Assembly: GCF_900102925.1 (NCBI RefSeq)
Contig: NZ_FNKI01000003.1
Location: 62,001 to 126,000, forward strand
Direction of reading: 5' to 3'
From: Flagellimonas zhangzhouensis
Lineage (GTDB): Bacteria > Bacteroidota > Bacteroidia > Flavobacteriales > Flavobacteriaceae
DNA length: 64,000 nt
Numbering within the stretch: the first letter of the stretch is position 1; each line of letters opens with the position of its first letter. The position numbers were made by a program, and so were the translations under genes. Below are positions 15,951 to 23,410 of the stretch, one piece after another. The notes below the pieces were generated by a model. It was not told the origin of the DNA, made no database searches, and worked only from the letters and a program-made list of their open reading frames with translations.

Positions 15951-17909
15951 ATGAGTAGGTTCCTTTCAAAGTCATTATTCAAATTAGGGCTTGAGTGCCC
16001 TACGAAGCTTTTCTATGCCAATAAATCTGAATATGCTGACAAAAAAAATGAAAGTAGCTTTTTAGAGGCAATTATCCAAGGAGGTTTTCAGGTTGAGGAA
16101 CTTGCTAAATTTGAATTTCAAAATGGTATTCAAATTACTGGGGAGCCATTGGATTATAACGAATTGGTAATTAAAACCAATAAGCAGCTGATTAAGGAAA
16201 ATGTTGTGCTTTTTGAACCTGCCTTTTCGTCAATTGACTGCTTTATCAGAATTGACATTTTAGTTAAAAACAACAACCAAGTCCAACTCATTGAGGTTAA
16301 ATCAAAATCTTATGATTCAAATGATCAATATGCCTTAATTGGTAAAAGGGGGGAGTTAAAAAATGAATGGGCACCATACTTATTCGATATTGCTTTTCAA
16401 TATTACATTCTAAGTTTATGTCATCCTGAGTGGGAAATTGAACCTTTTTTGTTGGTGATGGATAAAAATAAAGCCTCCACTGTAGATGGCTTAAATCAAA
16501 TGTTCAAAATATCTCCAAATGGAGGAATAATTATCAAAGAAGGCCTAAAGAAAGTTGATATTGGTAAATCCATTTTTAATAAAGTTGCTGTTAAATCAAT
16601 CATCAAGGGCATCATTTCGGGTCAACTTAAACATAACTCTTCGGTCTTTCAGGATAGCTTAAAAAAGTTTACGAAAGCATATAAGAAAAATACTAAACTC
16701 GTATCACCTTTAAACGTAAAATGCAAAACTTGTGAATTCCATACAACTGATAAATTGAAAAAAAGCGGTTTTATAGAATGTTGGACTCAGAAACTCAGTA
16801 TATCAGAGAATAATATAGCTTCAGAACCAAAAGTTTATGATATAAATGGCTTCAGGGGTGCTTCAAGGCTAATGAGTGAAGGAAAATATTTTATGCGGGA
16901 TGTGACTTTAGCCGATATAAAAATAAACTCAAAAAAAGTTGGGCTTTCATTATCAGAAAGGCAATGGTTGCAAGTTCAAAAAGTTAAGAAAAAGGATAAA
17001 TCATTTTTTTTAGATAAAAAAAACTTAAAAGCTGAAATATCCAAATGGAAATTCCCTTTGCATTTTATAGATTTTGAAACATCAATGACCGCAATTCCTT
17101 TCAACAAAGGAAGAAAGCCATATGAGTTAATCGCATTTCAATTTTCACATCATTTAGTTCAGAAGAATGGAACCATAATTCATAAATCAGAATACTTAAA
17201 TTCCAAACCCGGAGAGTTTCCAAATTTTAGTTTTATAAGAGCTTTAAAAAAATCATTGGATAAAGACAACGGAAGTATTTTTCGATACTCTCATCATGAA
17301 AACACTGTTCTGAACACAATTTACCAACAGTTGAAAAAATCAGATGAAGACGACAAATCGGAATTGTTAGGCTTCATAGAAACTATTAGTCATTCAAATA
17401 AAGGACAAGCTACAAATAATTCTGGGTGGATAGGTAGTAGGGATATGATTGATTTATGTGAATTAATAAAACTTTACTACTATGACCCATCCACGCATGG
17501 ATCCAATTCGATAAAGGATATACTACCTTCAATCCTCAGCAGAAGTGAGTTTTTAACGAATAAATATAAACAACCATTAAATAGAATTGATTTAACAAGT
17601 AATAACTTTAAATCCAATGATTGCATTCTCCATTTAAGCCAAAATGGGCAAATTATAAATCCATATAAAATGCTCCCAAATATATTTGAAAATTGGAATG
17701 AAACTGATTTAGATAAGCTGATTTCCGATATTGAAGGAATCAGTGATGGTGGTTCGGCAATGATAGCTTATGCTAAGCTACAGTTTGAAGAAATGACAAT
17801 TATGGAAAGGGCAGAAATAAAAAATGCATTACTAAAATATTGCGAGCTGGATACTTTGGCCATGGTAATGATTTACGAGTTCTTCAGTGAAAAAATAAGT
17901 GTCAATTAG
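15951..17909 (+). CDS. DUF2779-type protein: Cas4/RecB-like nuclease fused to a DEDD exonuclease
   Basis: 652 residues from ATG 15951 (a TTG at 15942 would add three). The N-terminal half looks like a PD-(D/E)XK nuclease, with IRIDILVKNNNQVQLIEVKSK supplying Asp and Glu-x-Lys. Four Cys can form a Cas4/AddB-like Fe-S site: one near residue 16 (LECPTK) and three after the core (CKTCEF, IECW). The C-terminal half has a DnaQ-like exonuclease pattern: FIDFETS and LKYCELDTLAMV. No function is established for this family to my knowledge; it often turns up in phage and defence regions. It follows the DRT3 terminator, so it is probably a separate unit, although distance alone does not exclude linkage. 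Confidence 0.7.
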   Translation: MSRFLSKSLFKLGLECPTKLFYANKSEYADKKNESSFLEAIIQGGFQVEELAKFEFQNGIQITGEPLDYNELVIKTNKQLIKENVVLFEPAFSSIDCFIRIDILVKNNNQVQLIEVKSKSYDSNDQYALIGKRGELKNEWAPYLFDIAFQYYILSLCHPEWEIEPFLLVMDKNKASTVDGLNQMFKISPNGGIIIKEGLKKVDIGKSIFNKVAVKSIIKGIISGQLKHNSSVFQDSLKKFTKAYKKNTKLVSPLNVKCKTCEFHTTDKLKKSGFIECWTQKLSISENNIASEPKVYDINGFRGASRLMSEGKYFMRDVTLADIKINSKKVGLSLSERQWLQVQKVKKKDKSFFLDKKNLKAEISKWKFPLHFIDFETSMTAIPFNKGRKPYELIAFQFSHHLVQKNGTIIHKSEYLNSKPGEFPNFSFIRALKKSLDKDNGSIFRYSHHENTVLNTIYQQLKKSDEDDKSELLGFIETISHSNKGQATNNSGWIGSRDMIDLCELIKLYYYDPSTHGSNSIKDILPSILSRSEFLTNKYKQPLNRIDLTSNNFKSNDCILHLSQNGQIINPYKMLPNIFENWNETDLDKLISDIEGISDGGSAMIAYAKLQFEEMTIMERAEIKNALLKYCELDTLAMVMIYEFFSEKISVN

Positions 17910-18016
17910 GGTAAACTCAACCCTTTCTTTTCAAAATTTGATTCACTGGATGGGTCGGAGGATTGAGACCACTAAAAACAGTAAAATTGAACCACCCTCG
18001 ATTCAGCATTTTGCAA

Positions 18017-19138
18017 TCAAATCTTGTGCTTTTCGTATAAAAAAAGCTTTTGCCCTTCAATTGCTTTATTCAACTTTTTTCGGATCTTTTGTTGATTTGC
18101 ATGTTGCCTATATCCTTTATCCAATGTAATAGATTGAATATAAAATTGGAATTCTGCTTTTTCATTTTGTTTGTCTTCGTAATCAGAAAAAACAAATTCG
18201 ACAACACAAGAACCGTTTCCTTCGGAAAGTTTAAACTTATATCTGATAGTTAAAGAACTAAAAACAATCTTAGAATGATATTCCTTCTTCGATATAAGCA
18301 TATGTCTTTGTAATGCCTCTCCTTGAATTCTTAATTTGTTGATGCCATCCAAAAAATCCTTAATTTCTTTAGGTGGATCCTCCTTTAAATCCGGTCCAAC
18401 TGTCAAATCAGTCAGCTTTACAAAATCCATACTACCATGAAATGCATCTGTAAATCCAAATAAGAATTGTATGCGATTCTCGTTCAAAAAATGGTTAAAC
18501 TGAATTCTTTCAAAATCATCTTCGTTTCTAACGTATCCATTGTCTTTAAAGTGTGATTTCAGATTCTTTAATATATTCTCCCCCAACTCATTAGTTTCTT
18601 TTGCTGTATGAGTTTTTGTCAGTACAAGCTGTATGTTGTCTGAAGCCGTTTTTTCTAATATTAGACTTCCCTTGTGTCTGGTCTTTCTCTCATCCCACCC
18701 TTTGGTATTATTCTCTCTCTCAATAATATATTCAAGTTCAACCCTATTAGAGTTACCATCAATTTTTTTGAACTGTGGAGAACCAAGAACTTTGAAGGTT
18801 GGCTTATATGCAGTACTTTCTTTAATAATTTTATTGATATTAAAATCTTTTGGAATTGCTTCAAATAAATCAACATCTTTTTTCCAAGGCAACTTTAACG
18901 TTCTATACTTTTCATTATCTTCCTTCGAAGATTGCATTTCAACTAACTCTTGAAATTCTGATGGATCGAGAATAAGTTTCATCAAAGTCGGCACGGTAGT
19001 GTTTTTTTCGTAATCGCCTAAAAAAACACCTTTATTTTTCAAAAGGGATTTGTGGTTAGAAACTGATAACTCAGAATGAGCTATTAATACCCTAAGACTA
19101 TCACCATATGGCAAGAATGTTCTTTTGTCCTCTTCCAT
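18017..19138 (-). CDS. GapS4b-like partner protein of a putative two-gene defence system
   Basis: 373 residues, no signal peptide or membrane helix, mixed alpha/beta with a basic C-terminus. No catalytic motif is evident. It starts 5 bp after the stop of the upstream nuclease-like gene, so the two are an operon. The size pairing (about 314 plus 373) and order resemble GAPS4, a two-gene antiphage system found on mobile elements (gapS4a nuclease, gapS4b partner). This is recognition by overall pattern from memory, not by a diagnostic motif. Confidence 0.5.
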   Translation of the reverse strand: MEEDKRTFLPYGDSLRVLIAHSELSVSNHKSLLKNKGVFLGDYEKNTTVPTLMKLILDPSEFQELVEMQSSKEDNEKYRTLKLPWKKDVDLFEAIPKDFNINKIIKESTAYKPTFKVLGSPQFKKIDGNSNRVELEYIIERENNTKGWDERKTRHKGSLILEKTASDNIQLVLTKTHTAKETNELGENILKNLKSHFKDNGYVRNEDDFERIQFNHFLNENRIQFLFGFTDAFHGSMDFVKLTDLTVGPDLKEDPPKEIKDFLDGINKLRIQGEALQRHMLISKKEYHSKIVFSSLTIRYKFKLSEGNGSCVVEFVFSDYEDKQNEKAEFQFYIQSITLDKGYRQHANQQKIRKKLNKAIEGQKLFLYEKHKI

Positions 19139-19143
19139 TAAAC

Positions 19144-20088
19144 TTAAATATTTCTAAAATCTAAATTATAGTTAACTATTTCAATCTGGGACCTAAAGCT
19201 ATCATCAACAAACTCCATTAAGATACTATTTACGGAATCAGAATTACTAAGCTTGTTATAATCAGGAAAGCCAATTATTGTTTTTGTGGTTGCTTCCAGA
19301 TGATTAAAACTTTTAGCTAGACCAATAATTTGAATAAGTTCATCTTCATCAAATGGTTTGCGACAAATTAAAGTAAACAAAACTCCTTCATTTATAGTTT
19401 TAATTCGAATTGGAAGTATATCATATGCAAAAAAGTCCATTGGAAAATATTTACCAAAACCTTCATTGTGCTCAGGAAAAATATTTCTACCTGTTCTTGG
19501 GTATACAAAATCTAAGCTTTCTCGGCCATACTTATTTTTTAAAATTTCTAGAACATTAAAAATAAATGCTAAACGACTATTGTCTACAAATAGGATTTTA
19601 TCAAAAAGCAATTCATCGCCTTCGAATTGAGATTTTGAAATTTCTGGTAATAAATCCGCATTCTTAGAATTTTCATTGTCTGACAACCAAAATAGAACAC
19701 CCGTTATTGTGGTCTTGTCAATATCCGAAGCTTTACTTTCTATACCTGATTTTAAATCGGTATGTCCAAAGCATTGTATTGTCCATGCTAGTTCCTTAAA
19801 AAAATCTCTAAACTTACTTCGGGGAGAGTTTGGGTATTTATCTTTTGTGTATTTAACTGAAATTACCCCAATGTCCAAGACGGTATTTTCAAGCGGATTT
19901 TTGTAAGAGACCAAACCATCTATTCCATGGGTTTTCCGCTTTTTACCCTTTTTAATGCTATGATCTAATTCATATGAGCAGTCTATGGGTAGGTTTGTTC
20001 TGTAATACGGATAGCCTAATAAGTCTTTAAAAAGGTATTCAACTATTTCTTCACCTCTTTCTCCAATTTCTTTTGAATATTCTCCCAT
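19144..20088 (-). CDS. PD-(D/E)XK-like protein, putative GapS4a
   Basis: 314 residues. It begins MGEYSKEIGERGEEIVEYL, where an early Glu helix is typical of restriction-like nucleases. HGIDGLVSY and then LDIGVISVKYT follow at about residues 54-80; these could be the Asp and the x-x-Lys of a PD-(D/E)XK core, though the acidic residue before Lys appears as Ser (SVK). The rest is unassigned. It is first gene of the pair with the 373-residue protein 5 bp downstream. It could be a GAPS4 toxin nuclease. Alternatives are an unrelated DUF with a restriction-like fold, or a nuclease with an altered active site. Confidence 0.5.
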   Translation of the reverse strand: MGEYSKEIGERGEEIVEYLFKDLLGYPYYRTNLPIDCSYELDHSIKKGKKRKTHGIDGLVSYKNPLENTVLDIGVISVKYTKDKYPNSPRSKFRDFFKELAWTIQCFGHTDLKSGIESKASDIDKTTITGVLFWLSDNENSKNADLLPEISKSQFEGDELLFDKILFVDNSRLAFIFNVLEILKNKYGRESLDFVYPRTGRNIFPEHNEGFGKYFPMDFFAYDILPIRIKTINEGVLFTLICRKPFDEDELIQIIGLAKSFNHLEATTKTIIGFPDYNKLSNSDSVNSILMEFVDDSFRSQIEIVNYNLDFRNI

Positions 20089-20562
20089 TTCCCGGATTGA
20101 AAATTTATTAAGTAATTTACTACCAAAATATTAAGAAAACTTAAAACCCTGAAATTTGTTTTTAAAAAAGGTGAGAATTAATTTAAAAAGGCAGTTAACC
20201 TCAGATTTGGAAAATAGACAATGATTAAGATATTTTCTTTGACCTGATTGTGATTTCAAGTGTCAGCAATATGAATTGACCCTATTTTAAAGATTGACCA
20301 TCAAAATATGCACATTATTGGAATTTCCATATTCTACCATCAGCCGTATATCTCCGAATAATCATTTACAACTATAATCGTAACTCCTAAATTTTGTAGT
20401 CCTTTATTAGAGTAAGCTTAATTAAGATAATCCTTTCTTAAGAGCCTATTGTTGTTTTCAGGCTTTCAAATAAGAGAGCCCACGCATTGTATATGCCACT
20501 AGCATTTAGCGAGTGTCATTGACCTCACCTTACGGGTGTACAAGCACCCTCGACCATTCTAT
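20089..20562. other. 474-bp gap between the GapS4-like pair and the dead Cas12f gene
   Basis: No protein-coding gene seen. The part next to the dead Cas12f stop (about 20400-20562) is rich in hairpins on the minus strand and is listed as a candidate guide RNA. The remainder (20089-20400) is A+T-rich and featureless apart from promoter-like stretches for the GapS4-like operon. No repeated units of a CRISPR array were found. Confidence 0.5.
20405..20562 (-). ncRNA. Candidate guide RNA locus of the dead Cas12f-sigma module
   Basis: Directly downstream of the dead Cas12f stop on the same strand. Reading the minus strand, there is a GGGTG/CACCC hairpin (20549-20534) that competes with CACC/GGTG, then CACT/AGTG and GCAT/ATGC hairpins, then GGCTCTC/GAAAGCC (one mismatch), followed by unpaired GAAAACAACAAT. 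Cas12f and TnpB guide RNAs are encoded at this place with a structured 5' scaffold and the guide at the 3' end. If the scaffold ends near ACAAC, the guide would fall at about 20449-20430, but this boundary is a guess. Boundaries and function are inferred only. Confidence 0.45.
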
Positions 20563-21660
20563 TCAATCAATAATTAATTCAAGACCTGCTTTCTTAGCTT
20601 TGTATTCTATTTTGGTCATCAAATCATAATAGCTCCAATTTCTTAATACAAATTGCTCCTCTTTAGCAATCTCAGTTTTTTCCTCTTGATTCAAAAGTAT
20701 GAGGGTTCCTGCTCTATGTTTAACACAAAAATCAATCAATCTTCGGCTATAGACATGCAAACGGTTATGGACATATTTACGTTCCGTTTGACCAAGTCTG
20801 TCAACTGCCTTTAGTTTTCTTTTGATGCCTTTACCCGATTTAGAATAAGTTGCCCCAATCTTTGCCCGTCTATGTGCCGATTGTATAGCCAGTCTTCTGT
20901 ATAGAAACTCTTCCTTTGTGCCAATGGTAAGCCTTGCTTTGCCAACCTTTACGACAATAGGATATTCAAGGGACAAAGAGGCTTCTGCAATAATCTCCGG
21001 TCTTAGGTCATGCCTTTCTTTTTCAATTTCGAATACCGCCAATAAGAAAATCTTGCCATCCTTTAGCTTGATCTGTGATGTGCACAGTTTAGTCTTACCC
21101 TCCACTACCCGCTCCAACAATATCCGTTTATCCGTAAAATCCTTTCCCAAGTAGGTTCTAAAGGGAATCCGAAATAAACGAAAGCAAAAGGCGTTTTTCT
21201 CTTCATTATAGAGTAATCCACTCAATCCCTCCAAATCAAAGGGAAAGGCCATATCCCTCCTGAAGTTTTTTAAAGATCGTTCACCGTTCCAATACTCCGG
21301 TCTGTTCTTCTTGAAAGATGAAATCAAGGCCTGGTTCAAATTGGACAATATGTTTGTAGGGATTTCGCCTTTAAAGCGGTCTGATACGACCCGATAGGTA
21401 GTGTTGATCCTGGAACGATTGAGGATTCCTTGTTCATCTTTCTTTTCGTCAGCCAATTTATATTTTGTACCCTCTGATAGATATAAGAATTCCCTTATCA
21501 TTTCCTGAACGTATAGATGGGTCACTATAAGGTTGGCCGCCCTAAAGCATCTGTTCTGCCACTGGTAAAGTTTATCCAAGGCCTCTTTTTTCTCCTCTTT
21601 TGTAGGGAGGTCGATCAGTATCTGGATTTTTCGAGTAAGTTTTAACGTTGACTTTTCCAT
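20563..21660 (-). CDS. Nuclease-dead Cas12f/TnpB-like RNA-guided DNA-binding protein
   Basis: 365 residues. The C-terminal third clearly aligns with TnpB/Cas12f: AHRRAKIGATYSKSGKGIKR, then YVHNRLHVYSRRLIDFCVKH, then NWSYYDLMTKIEYKAKKAGL. The catalytic sites are lost. RuvC-I reads PIVVKVGKARLTIG with Lys238 where Asp is expected; RuvC-II reads LILLNQEEK with Asn324 for Glu. The chain ends at LELIID, before the zinc finger and RuvC-III Asp. It should therefore bind but not cut DNA. Its ATG follows the sigma factor stop by one base, so the two proteins are coupled. This matches dead Cas12f-sigmaE pairs reported to drive RNA-guided transcription in Bacteroidota (from memory). A TldR-like repressor is the alternative. 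Confidence 0.85.
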   Translation of the reverse strand: MEKSTLKLTRKIQILIDLPTKEEKKEALDKLYQWQNRCFRAANLIVTHLYVQEMIREFLYLSEGTKYKLADEKKDEQGILNRSRINTTYRVVSDRFKGEIPTNILSNLNQALISSFKKNRPEYWNGERSLKNFRRDMAFPFDLEGLSGLLYNEEKNAFCFRLFRIPFRTYLGKDFTDKRILLERVVEGKTKLCTSQIKLKDGKIFLLAVFEIEKERHDLRPEIIAEASLSLEYPIVVKVGKARLTIGTKEEFLYRRLAIQSAHRRAKIGATYSKSGKGIKRKLKAVDRLGQTERKYVHNRLHVYSRRLIDFCVKHRAGTLILLNQEEKTEIAKEEQFVLRNWSYYDLMTKIEYKAKKAGLELIID

Positions 21661-21661
21661 G

Positions 21662-22468
21662 TTAGGCTGATTGCAATTGATGTTTTGCTTCCATTAGCCT
21701 ATATGCTATCATGAACTCCTGATGCACCTCCTTTTGGGAGATGTTAAGTTCATTTGCTATTTCGGAAAAGGAATATCTTAGTTCACAACGCATTTTAAGC
21801 ACCTTTGTCTGCTCTTCGGTCATCTCACCTGTGAACTTGATTTCATCTGTCTTGTTGTTATTGGAATCGAGCTTATTTCCTTGATGAAGGATGGTTTTAA
21901 TATCTTCAATTGCCTCCTTGATTTCTCTACAGGTTTCATTGATGCCTTTTCCCATTGCTTTGGAAATGGCTTTATACTGAAAGCCATATTTCAAACATAG
22001 ATTGATTACATGCCTTTTGCTGTCATCCAATAAGGGCAGGACACATTTGACACTCTCGAACTTCTCTTGTTCCCCTTCCTGAAGTTTAAAATTGTTATTG
22101 TCTTCCGCAGGGTCATACCCAACCATATAGTCTTGGTAATTCTCAAAACTCTCCAAAGAGTGGACTTTCCTGAAAAACTTGTTTCTAGGGCGTGTATAAT
22201 ATGAAATACATTCCCTTTTCATAACAAACCGTAGGAAAAAATAAATGTGCTTGGGTGACTCCAAACTGTCCCTATTTACCCACAACTTCAAGAATACATC
22301 TTGTACCAATGTTTCCACAACAAAACCATCATCAAGAAAGCTCTTGCCAAGCCAGAAAATCTGTCTGTGATATTTGGTATAGATTTCTGTAAAAGAGTTG
22401 GAACAACCCTTTTTTAGGCATTCATAGCATTCTTCTAGGGTATGGTGGTTTTCCATGCGTTTGTTCAT
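21662..22468 (-). CDS. ECF-type sigma factor coupled to dead Cas12f
   Basis: 268 residues, longer than a usual ECF sigma (about 170-200). Sigma region 2 covers about residues 22-98 ([45 protein letters not shown]). A degenerate region 4 follows at about 139-194 ([19 protein letters not shown]), and a second helix-turn-helix resembling region 4 lies at 216-262 ([35 protein letters not shown]). It is the first gene of the operon and ends one base before the dead Cas12f start. No anti-sigma gene is adjacent. The inferred role is to be recruited by the RNA-guided partner and bring RNA polymerase to a chosen site. Confidence 0.82.
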   Translation of the reverse strand: MNKRMENHHTLEECYECLKKGCSNSFTEIYTKYHRQIFWLGKSFLDDGFVVETLVQDVFLKLWVNRDSLESPKHIYFFLRFVMKRECISYYTRPRNKFFRKVHSLESFENYQDYMVGYDPAEDNNNFKLQEGEQEKFESVKCVLPLLDDSKRHVINLCLKYGFQYKAISKAMGKGINETCREIKEAIEDIKTILHQGNKLDSNNNKTDEIKFTGEMTEEQTKVLKMRCELRYSFSEIANELNISQKEVHQEFMIAYRLMEAKHQLQSA

Positions 22469-22651
22469 TGGTATTCCTTGGTGTTGGTCAACTCCTCATT
22501 CTTTCGTTTGGAATTTTTCCAAGCTGAAATTTTCGTTTAAATTAGTCGTGTAGAAAAGTGTAACCCACCATAATTGATTGTAAATTACCCGAAGTAGCTT
22601 GTATTTTACCAAAAGGAGGGGACAACAGAATATTATCAATATCTTTAAGTT

Positions 22652-23050
22652 ATGCCGACAGAGACAAAAACCAATCATATAGGACGGAAGATTGCCCGGA
22701 TCAGAGAACTCCGAGGAATGAAGCAAGAAACCCTTGCGGAGGAACTGGGAATTAGTCAGCAGAGTGTCTCAACCTTGGAAAAAAGTGAAACCATTGAGGA
22801 TAAAAGACTTGAAGAAGTTGCAAAGGCATTGGGAGTTACGAAGGAGGGAATTGAAAATTTTTCAGAAGAAGCTGTTTTTAATTACTTCAACAATTTTTAT
22901 GAAAACAGTGCACCGCAAGGCAATAGTTTTAATCAAGGGCCATACCCTACCTTTAACCCTTTGGAGAAAGTAGTTGAACTCTACGAACGTCTTGTTCAAG
23001 CTGAAAAAGATAAAGTCGCTTATTTGGAAAAGCTATTGGACAAGAAATAG
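22652..23050 (+). CDS. XRE-family helix-turn-helix regulator
   Basis: 132 residues. An N-terminal HTH_3 domain at about 10-65 (IARIRELRGMKQETLAEELG, QQSVSTLEKSETI) is followed by an Asn/Pro-rich linker and a C-terminal coiled coil (KVVELYERLVQAEKDKVAYL) likely used for dimerization. It is transcribed divergently from the sigma-dead Cas12f operon across a 183-bp gap, so it may regulate that operon, itself, or the element's mobility genes. Similar small XRE proteins with a C-terminal coiled coil are frequent on Bacteroidota mobile elements. Confidence 0.78.
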   Translation: MPTETKTNHIGRKIARIRELRGMKQETLAEELGISQQSVSTLEKSETIEDKRLEEVAKALGVTKEGIENFSEEAVFNYFNNFYENSAPQGNSFNQGPYPTFNPLEKVVELYERLVQAEKDKVAYLEKLLDKK

Positions 23051-23163
23051 CCCGATACTTTGAACCTAATCTTCTTATAAAAGTTTCTTTCAAAAAAGCG
23101 AGGGAAACCATGTTTCGCGCTGCAAGCGTCCCAAATTCTTACCCCAACTTTTGCGCATGGATC

Positions 23164-23325
23164 CTATCGGGTTTTTGTAGTGTTCCGGTAGATAAGCGTG
23201 AAGCAAAAACCCGAAAGGGCGCAACCTATTTTTTGGATTTCAGTAGCCATTCCGCTAACAATTCCCCTGACCGTTTTCACTCCACTTGCAAGTGTCTTGA
23301 TAATCTTGGTTGCCACTTGATTGAA
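23164..23325 (-). pseudogene. Remnant of a MobB/DUF5712 relaxase 3' end
   Basis: The minus-strand translation reads NQVATKIIKTLASGVKTVRG followed by IVSGMATEIQK, closely matching the C-terminus of the intact relaxase 2.8 kb away (VQMAAKIIKTLARVIDKARG) and carrying the ATEIQ tail I remember from related relaxases. The rest of the gene is missing upstream. The flanking helicase gene lies exactly between this fragment and the intact relaxase, suggesting insertion or unequal recombination at the relaxase 3' end. The remaining gap 23051-23163 and 23326-23410 shows nothing else. Confidence 0.65.
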
Positions 23326-23410
23326 TAAAGTAATTATATTTAAGAGCAGGAGAGGTTTGTTCAAAACACATAATATTTTAGTCCGCATTAAATATTCCAA
23401 GACCTAAACA

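Noticed and set aside
15951..17909. A Cas4 protein of a CRISPR system
   Set aside because: The nuclease domain resembles Cas4, but the C-terminal exonuclease half and the lack of cas1/cas2 or an array point to the DUF2779 family.
17910..18016. A hidden small RNA between the convergent DUF2779 and GapS4-like genes
   Set aside because: The 107-bp gap has no stable hairpin followed by a T run.
20089..20562. A CRISPR array beside the dead Cas12f gene
   Set aside because: I searched by eye for repeated 20-37-base units and found none; phrases such as GTTGTTTTCA occur once.
20563..21660. An active TnpB of an IS605/IS607-type transposon
   Set aside because: Catalytic residues and the zinc finger are missing, no TnpA lies near, no transposon ends were seen, and the gene is coupled to a sigma factor.
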